Assembly (NCBI GenBank): GCA_026195905.1 | Contig: JAPHRE010000061.1 | Coordinates: forward strand, 1 to 33,180 | DNA from: Pseudopelagicola sp. | GTDB lineage: Bacteria; Pseudomonadota; Alphaproteobacteria; Rhodobacterales; Rhodobacteraceae | Reading direction: 5' to 3' | DNA: 33,180 bases | Part shown: piece by piece, positions 23,397 through 31,084 of the stretch | How positions within the stretch are numbered: the first letter of the stretch is position 1 | Layout of the letters: the number at the start of each line of letters is the position of its first letter | Position numbers and translations under genes: made by a program | The notes under the pieces: model-generated | What the model saw: the letters and a program-made list of their open reading frames with translations, nothing else | Databases searched by the model: none | Told to the model about the DNA's origin: nothing

Positions 23397-24410
23397 ATGA
23401 GCGACGCACTGAGCAAGATGCTGGAAAGCCGTGACTGGATCATGGCCGATGGCGCAACCGGCACCAACCTGTTCAACATGGGCCTTGAATCCGGCGATGC
23501 GCCGGAGTTTTGGAACGAAACCCATCCCGACCGCATCAAAAAGCTCTATCGCTTTGCCGTGGACAATGGCTCGGACCTGTTCCTGACCAACTCCTTTGGC
23601 GGCAACGCCTCGCGCCTCAAGCTGCATAATGCAGGCCACCGCGCCCGCGAATTGTCGCGCATTGCTGCCGAACTTGGCCGCGAGGTCGCGGATGCGGCGA
23701 ACCGCCCGATCATCGTGGCCGGGTCTGTCGGCCCGACCGGCGACATCATGCAGCCTGTTGGCACGCTCTCGCATGCGGATGCGGTCGAAATCTTCCATGA
23801 ACAGGCCGAAGGTCTCAAGGAAGGCGGCGCCGACGTGCTCTGGCTCGAAACCATCTCGGCCCCCGAAGAATACCGCGCCGCCGCCGAAGCCTTTGGCCTT
23901 GCCGGTATGCCGTGGTGCGGCACCATGAGCTTTGATACCGCCGGGCGCACCATGATGGGCCTCACAAGTCAGGACATGGTGCAGCTTGTCGAGAGCCTGC
24001 CCAACCCGCCGCTGGGCTATGGTGCCAATTGCGGCACCGGCGCATCAGACCTTCTGCGCACCGTGCTTGGCTTTGCCGCACAGGGCAACGAACGCCCGAT
24101 TATCGCCAAAGGCAACGCCGGCATCCCCAAATATGTCGATGGCCATATCCATTATGATGGTACGCCCGAACTGATGGGCGAATATGCCGTCATGGCGCGC
24201 GATTGCGGCGCAACAATCATCGGCGGCTGCTGTGGCACCATGCCCGAACATCTCGCCGCAATGCGCGAGGCGCTCGAAACCCGCCCGCGTGGTCCCCGCC
24301 CCACCCTTGAGGCGATCACCGAAGTGCTCGGTCCCTTCTCCTCGACCGGAGATGGCACAGGCGACGATACCGCCGCCCCGGCCCGCCGAGGACGCCGTCG
24401 GCGCGGCTAA
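23397..24410 (+). CDS. bmt: Betaine/homocysteine S-methyltransferase-type methionine synthase module
   Basis: A 337-aa single-domain homocysteine S-methyltransferase. It has DGATGT (18-23), the FLTNSFGGNASRL segment, zinc ligands Cys212 (GANCGTG) and Cys278-Cys279 (GGCCGT), and a low-complexity Arg-rich tail. This family methylates homocysteine to methionine. It lacks the folate, B12 and reactivation domains of MetH. The corrinoid protein encoded 760 bases downstream is the probable methyl donor, so it may be the homocysteine half of a split MetH instead of a betaine enzyme. An AAGGGAGA Shine-Dalgarno precedes the ATG. Confidence 0.88.
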   Translation: MSDALSKMLESRDWIMADGATGTNLFNMGLESGDAPEFWNETHPDRIKKLYRFAVDNGSDLFLTNSFGGNASRLKLHNAGHRARELSRIAAELGREVADAANRPIIVAGSVGPTGDIMQPVGTLSHADAVEIFHEQAEGLKEGGADVLWLETISAPEEYRAAAEAFGLAGMPWCGTMSFDTAGRTMMGLTSQDMVQLVESLPNPPLGYGANCGTGASDLLRTVLGFAAQGNERPIIAKGNAGIPKYVDGHIHYDGTPELMGEYAVMARDCGATIIGGCCGTMPEHLAAMREALETRPRGPRPTLEAITEVLGPFSSTGDGTGDDTAAPARRGRRRRG

Positions 24411-24433
24411 TCTGCCCAAAACCTAAGCATCTG

Positions 24434-24476
24434 AAGGCCGATTCCGCCGGGACACAACCGGGGATCGGCCTTTTTT
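24434..24476 (+). terminator. Rho-independent terminator after bmt
   Basis: AAGGCCGAT pairs with ATCGGCCTT, with an inner CC/GG extension, and six T residues follow. It lies about 24 bases past the bmt stop and separates bmt from the next small gene. Confidence 0.85.
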
Positions 24477-24495
24477 GCGGCCAAAACGTCGCATA

Positions 24496-24509
24496 TTGAC
24501 CTAGATCAC
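24496..24509. promoter_or_regulatory. FNR-like site TTGACCTAGATCAC
   Basis: This matches the FnrL-type consensus TTGAY-N4-RTCAA at all positions except the last. It lies about 145 bases before the 84-aa gene. A TATAAA at 24543-24548 may be the -10 of that promoter, but the spacing to the site (about 43 bases centre to centre) is not the textbook class II arrangement. Confidence 0.45.
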
Positions 24510-24640
24510 GGCCCCAGCCCCGCTTGACCCTAAGGAATGGAGTATAAAGGGGGTTTGCTCAATCGGCGCAAACCCTATCCACCCATCCGCGCGGGTCCGG
24601 CCTGCCGCCGCCTGCGCCCGACACCGAGAGGGAGACCCCC

Positions 24641-24895
24641 ATGAGTATCCTTTTTGACAAGATGACCCCAACCGCACGGGAACGGGCCGAGGATAAGCTG
24701 CGCGCCGAGGGTATCCTCGCGCCGGATGCCCCGCTTGAATACGCGTTCGAGGTCTTGGAAACCGAACGCAGCGCGCTTGAAAAGGCCCGCGAGGCGTATG
24801 ACAATAAGATTGCCGACTGTCACAACGACGACTGCCTTGCCCAATTGGCCATCGAAAAGGCCCGTTACGTGCATCGCGAACGCAGCGCGCTCTGA
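24641..24895 (+). CDS. Conserved-looking 84-aa protein of unknown function
   Basis: A small, charged, probably all-helical protein: MSILFDKMTPTARERAEDKL, then a run rich in Glu, Ala, Lys and Arg. Two cysteines are spaced as CHNDDC (C-x4-C, about residues 64-69). AGGGAGA lies seven bases before the ATG, and codon third positions are GC-rich, so it is a real gene. No domain is recognised. It stands between bmt and the corrinoid protein behind its own putative promoter with an FNR-like site, so it may be expressed under low oxygen and may assist the corrinoid methyltransferase system (inference from position only). Confidence 0.7.
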   Translation: MSILFDKMTPTARERAEDKLRAEGILAPDAPLEYAFEVLETERSALEKAREAYDNKIADCHNDDCLAQLAIEKARYVHRERSAL

Positions 24896-25171
24896 CCAAG
24901 ACAATCAGGACACGAAGCGCCGCCTGTCGCGGCACATCCCCTGCGTGTCATTCGTCGGCCATCCTGCATGCCCAAAGCGCGAACAAAACACGAACAATTG
25001 CAACGCGCCTCACCATTTGCATGAACAAGTTTCACGCCACATCCTTCATTTTGTCGCTATAAGTCGGTCTCAGCATGAGCCATGTCGCAATTATGACAGT
25101 GTGATTCCAACATTGTTTGCATGTGTGGATCAGGATCATTCCGGCGGCGGCCGGTCAAAAGAGGAACGCCC

Positions 25172-25873
25172 ATGTCCGAAGAAGAAGACGACATCGTCCT
25201 GTCCGAACTCGACGACGAAGAACTTGTCCAACAGATGTTCGACGACCTTTACGACGGTCTGCGCGAAGAGATCGAAGAAGGGGTTAATATCCTGATCGAG
25301 CGCGGCTGGGCACCTTACAAGGTGCTGACCGAGGCGCTTGTGGGCGGCATGACAATCGTCGGCGCGGATTTCCGCGACGGTATCCTGTTTGTGCCCGAGG
25401 TGCTTCTGGCGGCGAATGCGATGAAGGGCGGCATGGCCATCCTCAAACCGCTTCTCGCTGAAACCGGCGCACCGCGCGTTGGCAAGATCGTCATCGGCAC
25501 CGTCAAAGGCGACATCCACGACATCGGCAAGAACCTTGTCGCGATGATGATGGAAGGCGCCGGATTCGAGGTCGTCGACCTTGGCATCAACACGCCGGTG
25601 GAGGAATATCTCGAAGCCCTCGCCGCAGAAGAGCCGGACATTCTTGGCATGTCCGCCCTTTTGACCACCACGATGCCCTATATGAAGGTCGTGATCGACA
25701 CGCTCGTGGAACAGGGCAAGCGCAATGACTACATCGTGCTCGTCGGCGGCGCGCCGTTGAACGAAGAGTTCGGCAAAGCCATCGGCGCCGATGCCTATTG
25801 CCGCGATGCTGCCGTGGCCGTGGAAACCGCCAAGGATTTCGTTGGTCGTAAGCACAACCAGATGAACGCCTGA
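25172..25873 (+). CDS. Corrinoid (B12-binding) methyltransferase protein
   Basis: A 233-aa protein of the MtbC/MtmC-like or MetH-B12 type. A four-helix cap domain (about residues 15-95) precedes a Rossmann-like cobalamin domain with the base-off motif GDIHDIGKN (His116 as lower cobalt ligand), the SALLTTTM segment (Ser161) and VGGAPL (Gly192-Gly193). It would carry the methyl group between a donor methyltransferase and a homocysteine methyltransferase such as the bmt product. The frame extends 17 codons upstream; the ATG at 25172 has AGAGGAA five bases before it and a typical acidic N-terminus. It is followed by a DUF1638 gene, a recurrent partner. Confidence 0.93.
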   Translation: MSEEEDDIVLSELDDEELVQQMFDDLYDGLREEIEEGVNILIERGWAPYKVLTEALVGGMTIVGADFRDGILFVPEVLLAANAMKGGMAILKPLLAETGAPRVGKIVIGTVKGDIHDIGKNLVAMMMEGAGFEVVDLGINTPVEEYLEALAAEEPDILGMSALLTTTMPYMKVVIDTLVEQGKRNDYIVLVGGAPLNEEFGKAIGADAYCRDAAVAVETAKDFVGRKHNQMNA

Positions 25874-25890
25874 TCCGCTCTCGGAATATA

Positions 25891-25929
25891 GGCGCCCGGC
25901 CCGTCCGCCTTACGCGGGCGGGTCGGGCC
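25891..25929 (+). other. Strong hairpin between the corrinoid gene and the DUF1638 gene
   Basis: GGCCCG (25898-25903) pairs with CGGGCC (25924-25929), and an inner CCGCC pairs with GGCGG. No T-run follows, so it is more likely an mRNA stabilising or processing hairpin than a terminator, and it may set different levels for the two proteins. Confidence 0.5.
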
Positions 25930-25947
25930 ATTTCAGGAGCGCCCCAA

Positions 25948-26586
25948 ATGGACCCTCTCTCCGACACAACCCTGACCCGCGACGGGCTTTCGCTGGATAG
26001 GGCAACTGGCAAGGTGCTGGTCATCGCCTGCGGGGCGCTGGCGCGTGAAATCATCGCCCTGCGCGATGCCAATGGCTGGGACCATATCGCGCTGACCTGC
26101 CTGCCCGCGATCCTGCACAATCATCCCGAACGCATCACAGACGCCGTGCGCGCCGCCGTCAAAGAACACCGCGCCGCCTATGAGACGATCTTTGTCGCCT
26201 ATGCAGATTGCGGCACCGGCGGCACGCTTCAGACCGCCTGCGCCGAAATGGGCGTCGAAATAATCCGCGGCCCGCATTGTTATGCCTTTTTTGAAGGGCT
26301 CGACCGGTTTGCCGACATTTCCGAGGACGAATTCGATGCCTTCTACCTGACGGATTTCCTCGTCCGCCAGTTTGACGCTTTTGTCTGGCGTCCTATGGGC
26401 CTCGACCGCCACCCCGAGCTGCGCGACATGTATTTCGCCCATTACCGCAAACTCGTCTACCAAGCCCAAACCGACGACCCTGCCCTGACCGAAAAAGCCC
26501 GCGCCTGCGCCGACCGCCTCGGCCTCGCCTTTGAGCGCCGCTTTACCGGCTATGGCGATCTTGAAACGGCACTGCGGGGCGTCTGA
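25948..26586 (+). CDS. DUF1638 domain-containing protein
   Basis: A 212-aa protein of the DUF1638 family with conserved cysteines (Cys28 in IACGAL, Cys51 in LTCLPA, Cys88 in YADCGTGG, Cys111 in GPHCYAFF) and a histidine-rich LHNHPE segment, suggesting metal or cofactor binding. DUF1638 genes repeatedly sit beside corrinoid methyltransferase proteins in Rhodobacterales and methanogens. The exact reaction is not known to me. AGGAG precedes the ATG by eight bases. It is the last gene of the corrinoid cluster. Confidence 0.85.
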   Translation: MDPLSDTTLTRDGLSLDRATGKVLVIACGALAREIIALRDANGWDHIALTCLPAILHNHPERITDAVRAAVKEHRAAYETIFVAYADCGTGGTLQTACAEMGVEIIRGPHCYAFFEGLDRFADISEDEFDAFYLTDFLVRQFDAFVWRPMGLDRHPELRDMYFAHYRKLVYQAQTDDPALTEKARACADRLGLAFERRFTGYGDLETALRGV

Positions 26587-26615
26587 GGTTCAAAGGCCAA
26601 GCCCCTCTGAAGCAC

Positions 26616-27632
26616 TTATTTATCAAGCGATTCCAAGAGCGTTTCCACATCGGTCATCGTCGAATAGAAGACATGCTGGTCGCCGTATCTGAGATTGTAT
26701 TCGAGCGGGGTCAAGCTCTCGACTTCGGTCGCGGAAAACGCGCCCTGTGTCTCGTATGCACGTCCAAGGGATGCATAAGCATCAAGCACGGCCTTGGTCG
26801 AGGATGATATCCCTTTCAAATCCTCCAAGCTGCCATCGAATTTTGCACTGAGCGCCGCGCTGAGATCGAGACCCGAGAAATAAAGTAGATGCTCTGCCCC
26901 CATTGTGAATGTCGCGATCTTGCTCGCCTTCGGATAGCCACCGAGCGTCTGCTCTGCATCTGCGAGTCCGAGACGGAGATGTGCCACTGTCACGCCCCCG
27001 ACGATCACGAGTCCGGTTTCCTCACGCTCTGCGCCCGCCCGTCCCCTCAACGGAGAGCCGACATTTCCGCCGCCTCCGATCTGATCCTGCCCACTCCAGC
27101 GGAATATGAAGAAGTTGTTCGCGGTGAGCTGATTACCGACGTTATCGACCTGTGTCTTGATCTCGTCCGCCTTGGACTGAACCTCCGCTTTTTCCTGCGG
27201 CGTCTCCTCTTCGTCCGTCTTCGCCGCGTCCAATGCCGCAAGCTCTACGATGTCGACCTGCAACTTCTGTAGAGACGCCCGCATACCCCTGAGCGTTTCG
27301 GAATCTCCACTAAACTTAAATCGACGCACGGAAACCTCGGTCCGTCCCGTCGGGCTGAAACACAGGAAACCGCTGGCCGGACGAAATCCACTTGCTAGGC
27401 AGGTGTCGCCCGGACCATTGACCGGCAACAGCCCGTTGGACGCCAGGAACCGAGTCTGGCTCGGATAGCCGAGGTTAATGGGTTTTCGGTAGCTTCCGTC
27501 AAAACCACTGCTCGTCGTCAGCCCATCAAGCGTGTTGACGCTTTGAACATCTCCACAGCCGATAAGTAGAGCCGCGACAGTTCCACTAAGGGCGAATTTC
27601 AGAGCGCGCGGCGTTTGTGAAAAATCAGGCAT
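26616..27632 (-). CDS. Unknown lipoprotein with central coiled coil
   Basis: A 338-aa protein with a lipoprotein signal: a basic N-region (RALK), hydrophobic core and lipobox LIGC with Cys26. The +2 residue is Gly, so an outer-membrane destination is likely. A central stretch (about residues 125-185) is Glu/Lys/Ala-rich and probably coiled coil. Gly-rich GGGGNVGSPLRGRAGAE follows. No known domain is recognised. The start at 27632 was chosen because it puts the signal at the N-terminus and a GGAAGG lies upstream; the longer frame adds 31 non-homologous residues. Base composition is less GC-biased than its neighbours, so it may have been acquired. It is transcribed on its own. Confidence 0.8.
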   Translation of the reverse strand: MPDFSQTPRALKFALSGTVAALLIGCGDVQSVNTLDGLTTSSGFDGSYRKPINLGYPSQTRFLASNGLLPVNGPGDTCLASGFRPASGFLCFSPTGRTEVSVRRFKFSGDSETLRGMRASLQKLQVDIVELAALDAAKTDEEETPQEKAEVQSKADEIKTQVDNVGNQLTANNFFIFRWSGQDQIGGGGNVGSPLRGRAGAEREETGLVIVGGVTVAHLRLGLADAEQTLGGYPKASKIATFTMGAEHLLYFSGLDLSAALSAKFDGSLEDLKGISSSTKAVLDAYASLGRAYETQGAFSATEVESLTPLEYNLRYGDQHVFYSTMTDVETLLESLDK

Positions 27633-27770
27633 TCCGTCACCTTCCAATAAAATTTCTTGGTGCAAAACCGTCGCAAAAAACACAATCAATAAGAGATGTT
27701 GACCATAAGTTTCGGCATTTTTCAAGGAATCTAGGCGGCGTTCGCATCACACGGGAGAAGACCCATCCCC

Positions 27771-28394
27771 TCACACCAGAGATGTGACCCACAATATCGT
27801 CGCGTCCTCGTCCGAGACCGACACCACGTTATGCCCCATCGAGGCGTCGTAATAGGCGCTGTCGCCGCGGCGCATCTCAACAGGTTCGTAAAACTCGGTA
27901 TAAAGCCGGATCACACCCGTGAGCACATATAGAAATTCCTCGCCATCATGGCGCACCCAGCCATCAAACTCGTCAATCCTGCGCGCCCGCACCCGCGCAC
28001 GATACGGCAGCATGGCTTTCTTGGTCAGCGTCTCGGCCAGCAGTTCATGCTCATAGGTCGTTGTCGTCTGCTGCACACCCTCGCCGGATTTGACCACCGA
28101 CATACGGCCATTGACCTGCGTCTTGCGTGGCGGCGTGAAAAGCTGCGGCACCGAAATCTCAAGCCCTACAGCAAGTTTTTTGAGCGCCTCATAGGTCGGC
28201 GACATCTGACCGTTCTCGATCTTTGAAAGCGTCGAGCGTGCAAGCCCCGCCTCGCGCGCCGCATGTTCCAACGTCCAGTCACGCGCCTTGCGCAACTCGC
28301 GCACGCGCTGCCCGAGGTCGAGCGGCTCGGCCAATTCCTGCTGCCCGCTTTCGCGCGCCACACGGATCAGGCTCTTGGGGTCTCTATCTGTCAT
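27771..28394 (-). CDS. XRE-family regulator with C-terminal cupin domain
   Basis: A 207-aa regulator. An N-terminal helix-turn-helix of Cro/CI type (about residues 27-82, with ARSTLSKIENGQMSPTYEAL) precedes a cupin_2 domain (about 125-205, with HDGEEFLYVLTGVIRL and GDSAYYDASMGHNVVS). In such XRE-cupin proteins the barrel senses a small ligand and the HTH dimer binds operators, often next to the gene itself. It is divergent from the acyl-CoA ligase gene with 65 bases between starts, so control of that operon is likely. Confidence 0.92.
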   Translation of the reverse strand: MTDRDPKSLIRVARESGQQELAEPLDLGQRVRELRKARDWTLEHAAREAGLARSTLSKIENGQMSPTYEALKKLAVGLEISVPQLFTPPRKTQVNGRMSVVKSGEGVQQTTTTYEHELLAETLTKKAMLPYRARVRARRIDEFDGWVRHDGEEFLYVLTGVIRLYTEFYEPVEMRRGDSAYYDASMGHNVVSVSDEDATILWVTSLV

Positions 28395-28459
28395 GAACAG
28401 CAGTTATAGCGCCGCCTCCCCCCCTTGCAACCGCATCCCTGCGGGCCTACCAAGACGCC

Positions 28460-29983
28460 ATGCAGTCTCTATTCGATCATGGCGCTCCTGCCCCCGCCCC
28501 CACCCCGTTCAACATGGCCGCTCATGTGTTGGCCCACGCCGAGCGGCTTGCTGACAAACCTGCGCTCGTGGTGATGGGCGCGCAAGGGGCCGAAACATGG
28601 ACCTATGCCATGATGGAGGCCGCTGTGCGCGGCACCGGAACCGGGTTGTTGCAGGCTGGTCTCAAACCCGGCGATATCGTGCTGATGCGCCTTGGCAATA
28701 CCGTGGAATTCCCGATTGCCTATCTCGGCGCGATTGCCGCCGGGATCATCCCCGTGCCGACCTCCTCACAGCTCACCGCGTCCGAGGTTGCCAAGATGGT
28801 GGCAGACCTCTCGCCCGGCGCCATCCTGCGCGACCCGGCGATTGCCTGCCCCGAGACGCCCTCGATCCCACACATCACCACCGACGCGCTCGACACCATG
28901 CGCGCCCTGCCGCCCTGCACCTATGACATGGGCGACCCGGACCGGCTCGGCTATATTATCTACACCTCCGGCACCTCTGGGTCGCCGCGCGCCGTTTGCC
29001 ACGCGCATCGCGCCATCTGGGCGCGGCGCATGATGCACGAGGGCTGGTATGGGCTGCACGAAGAGGACCGCCTGATGCATGCCGGTGCCTTCAACTGGAC
29101 CTTTACCCTCGGCACCGGCCTGATGGACCCGTGGTCCGTTGGCGCCACCGCCCTCATCCCTGCAAAAGGCGTCGATTTCAACGCCCTGCCGGGGCTTCTG
29201 GCGGCGCATAAGGCGACGATCTTCGCCGCCGCGCCGGGGGTCTACCGCAAGATGCTCTCGGACCATCCCGACATTCACCTCCCCGACCTGCGCCACGGGC
29301 TGACCGCTGGCGAGAAGCTCTCGGAAACAACCCGCGAAGACTGGTTCACCGCCACAGACACCGCCCTCTACGAAGCCTACGGCATGTCCGAATGCTCGAC
29401 CTTCATCTCCGCAAGCCCCTCTGCCCCGGCCCACCCCCATACCCTTGGCCGCCCACAGATCGGCCGCCGCGTCGCGATCCTGGACGAGGATGGCGCGCCC
29501 GTGCCGATTGGCCAGGAAGGCGTTATCGCCATCTCGCGCCACGATCCCGGCCTCATGCTTGGCTATTACAACGCCCCTGAAGACACCGAAGCGCGCTTTA
29601 TGGGCGATTGGTTCCTGACCGGCGACCGCGGCACTATGGCGGAGGATTTCTATATCTCCTACGCCGGGCGCAACGATGACATGATGAACGCTGGCGGCTT
29701 TCGTGTCTCACCGCTTGAGGTCGAGGCCGTGCTCTCGCGCCACCCCGGTATCGAGACCGTCGCCGTCACGGACGTCGAGATCAAAGCCAACACCCGCATC
29801 ATCGCCGCGTTCTACACCGGCCCCGCCGCCCTTGATGACGCAGACCTCGCAGCATTTGCCGCCGAGCACATGGCGCGCTACAAACAACCTCGACTGTATC
29901 GCCACATGGATACATTGCCCACAAATCCCAACGGCAAACTCAGCCGCCGCGCCCTGCGCGAGAATTTCAAGGCCTCCCCATGA
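28460..29983 (+). CDS. AMP-forming acyl-CoA synthetase / ligase
   Basis: A 507-aa ANL-superfamily enzyme that adenylates a carboxylic acid and transfers it to CoA. Motifs are the P-loop YTSGTSGSPRAV (168-179, with Arg where Lys is usual), YGMSE (307-311), TGDRG (387-391), the hinge GRNDDMMNAGGFRVSP (403-418) and the C-terminal catalytic Lys493 in NPNGK. It is closest in style to benzoate-CoA or medium-chain acyl-CoA ligases; the substrate is not readable. It is first in a tight operon whose next gene starts inside its stop codon (ATGA), and it is probably controlled by the divergent XRE-cupin regulator. Confidence 0.9.
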   Translation: MQSLFDHGAPAPAPTPFNMAAHVLAHAERLADKPALVVMGAQGAETWTYAMMEAAVRGTGTGLLQAGLKPGDIVLMRLGNTVEFPIAYLGAIAAGIIPVPTSSQLTASEVAKMVADLSPGAILRDPAIACPETPSIPHITTDALDTMRALPPCTYDMGDPDRLGYIIYTSGTSGSPRAVCHAHRAIWARRMMHEGWYGLHEEDRLMHAGAFNWTFTLGTGLMDPWSVGATALIPAKGVDFNALPGLLAAHKATIFAAAPGVYRKMLSDHPDIHLPDLRHGLTAGEKLSETTREDWFTATDTALYEAYGMSECSTFISASPSAPAHPHTLGRPQIGRRVAILDEDGAPVPIGQEGVIAISRHDPGLMLGYYNAPEDTEARFMGDWFLTGDRGTMAEDFYISYAGRNDDMMNAGGFRVSPLEVEAVLSRHPGIETVAVTDVEIKANTRIIAAFYTGPAALDDADLAAFAAEHMARYKQPRLYRHMDTLPTNPNGKLSRRALRENFKASP

Positions 29984-30621
29984 CCAAGCTCGACATCCTC
30001 TCCGATCCGATTTGCCCCTGGTGCTATATCGGCAAAATCCGTCTCGAAAAGGCGCTGGCCCAAGTGCCGGATCATCCCTTTGTCATCGAATGGCACCCGT
30101 TCCAACTCAACCCCGACATGCCCCGCGACGGCATGGACCGGCGCGCCTATCTTGAGGCAAAATTCGGCGGCAAAGAAAACGCCGTCAAAGTCTACGGCGA
30201 GATTGACGCCCATGCCCGCAAAGAAGGCATCGACATCGACTTTGCCGCGATCCAGCGGACCCCAAACACCCTCGACGCCCACCGCCTAATTCATTGGGCC
30301 GGGATCGAGCAAAAACAAAATGCCGTCGTGGATGCGCTCTTTGCCGCCTATTTCCGCGAGGGGCGCGACATCGGCAACGCCGAGGTGCTCTGCGACATCG
30401 CCGATAGCACCGGGCTGGACGCCGCCGTTACGGCGCGCCTTCTGCAAACCGACGAAGATGTCGAGATGATCCAACGCCGCGACGCCCATAGCCGCGAGAT
30501 GGGCGTGTCCTCGGTGCCAACCTTCATCGTCGCCAATCAACACGCCGTGCCCGGCGCACAACCGACCGATCTCTGGCTCAAGGTGATTGGCGAACTAAAA
30601 GCGGAGCAAGCCAGAGAATGA
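29980..30621 (+). CDS. DsbA-family oxidoreductase (FrnE-like)
   Basis: A 213-aa thioredoxin-fold protein of the DsbA/FrnE/HCCA-isomerase family. The active site is CPWC (Cys12-Cys15) in ILSDPICPWCYIGK, and the cis-Pro loop is SSVPTFIV near residue 176. A helical insertion lies in the middle. No signal peptide is present, so it acts in the cytoplasm, as FrnE-type disulfide oxidoreductases do. It overlaps the ligase gene and the potassium channel gene, both as ATGA. Confidence 0.9.
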   Translation: MTKLDILSDPICPWCYIGKIRLEKALAQVPDHPFVIEWHPFQLNPDMPRDGMDRRAYLEAKFGGKENAVKVYGEIDAHARKEGIDIDFAAIQRTPNTLDAHRLIHWAGIEQKQNAVVDALFAAYFREGRDIGNAEVLCDIADSTGLDAAVTARLLQTDEDVEMIQRRDAHSREMGVSSVPTFIVANQHAVPGAQPTDLWLKVIGELKAEQARE

Positions 30622-31007
30622 CCCCCGCAGAACGCCTTCTGCAATTGTTTCTCCTGATCGCGCCGACGATCGGCGTCGGCACGGTGTTTTTCCACTTTGT
30701 TGAAGGCTGGAGCTGGATCGACGCCTATTTCTTTTCAGTGGTGACGCTCTCGACGGTCGGCTACGGCTCGCTCGTGCCGGTGACCCTGGCGGGCAAGATC
30801 GGCACCACGGTGTTTATCTTTTTCGGCCTCGGCATCTTTGCCTATGTGATCCAACAATTCGGCAAGCTCTCCGCCGAACAACAAGCCGCCCATTCCGAAT
30901 GGCTGATTGCGCGCCTCGGCCATCACAAAGCCCATCACGAGCCCCACGCCGACAACGCCGATACCCAACCCGACCACGACGGCCATCCGCCCGCCGCAAA
31001 CAAGTAA
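30618..31007 (+). CDS. Two-TM potassium channel protein
   Basis: A 129-aa inner-membrane protein with TM1 (about residues 8-26), a pore helix and selectivity filter TLSTVGYGSLVP (filter TVGYG, 46-50), and TM2 (about 60-78). It has no RCK/TrkA_N domain. The C-terminal tail (about 95-129) is rich in His, Asp and Pro (HHKAHHEPHADNADTQPDHD), which could bind metal. Such minimal channels form tetramers. Its start overlaps the DsbA-family stop. Confidence 0.9.
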   Translation: MTPAERLLQLFLLIAPTIGVGTVFFHFVEGWSWIDAYFFSVVTLSTVGYGSLVPVTLAGKIGTTVFIFFGLGIFAYVIQQFGKLSAEQQAAHSEWLIARLGHHKAHHEPHADNADTQPDHDGHPPAANK

Positions 31008-31084
31008 CACTGCCGTGACCGGACTTTTCCTTGCCACGCGCAAGGGCTAAGCGAGTCCAAAGCCCCTTAGTCACGAGTGATCCC

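Noticed and set aside
24523-24548. TTGACC/TATAAA promoter before the 84-aa gene
   Set aside because: The spacer is only 13 bases, too short for a sigma-70 promoter; TATAAA may pair with another -35 or with the FNR-like site.
24896-25171. Possible SAM or cobalamin riboswitch before the corrinoid gene
   Set aside because: I looked for the SAM-II, SAM/SAH and B12-box patterns and did not find them; the leader is only mildly structured.
25891-25929. Terminator between the corrinoid and DUF1638 genes
   Set aside because: The hairpin is strong, but no T-run follows, so it was kept only as a hairpin.
31020-31080. Terminator between the K+ channel and MFS genes
   Set aside because: AAGGGC/GCCCCTT complementarity is imperfect and no T-run follows.
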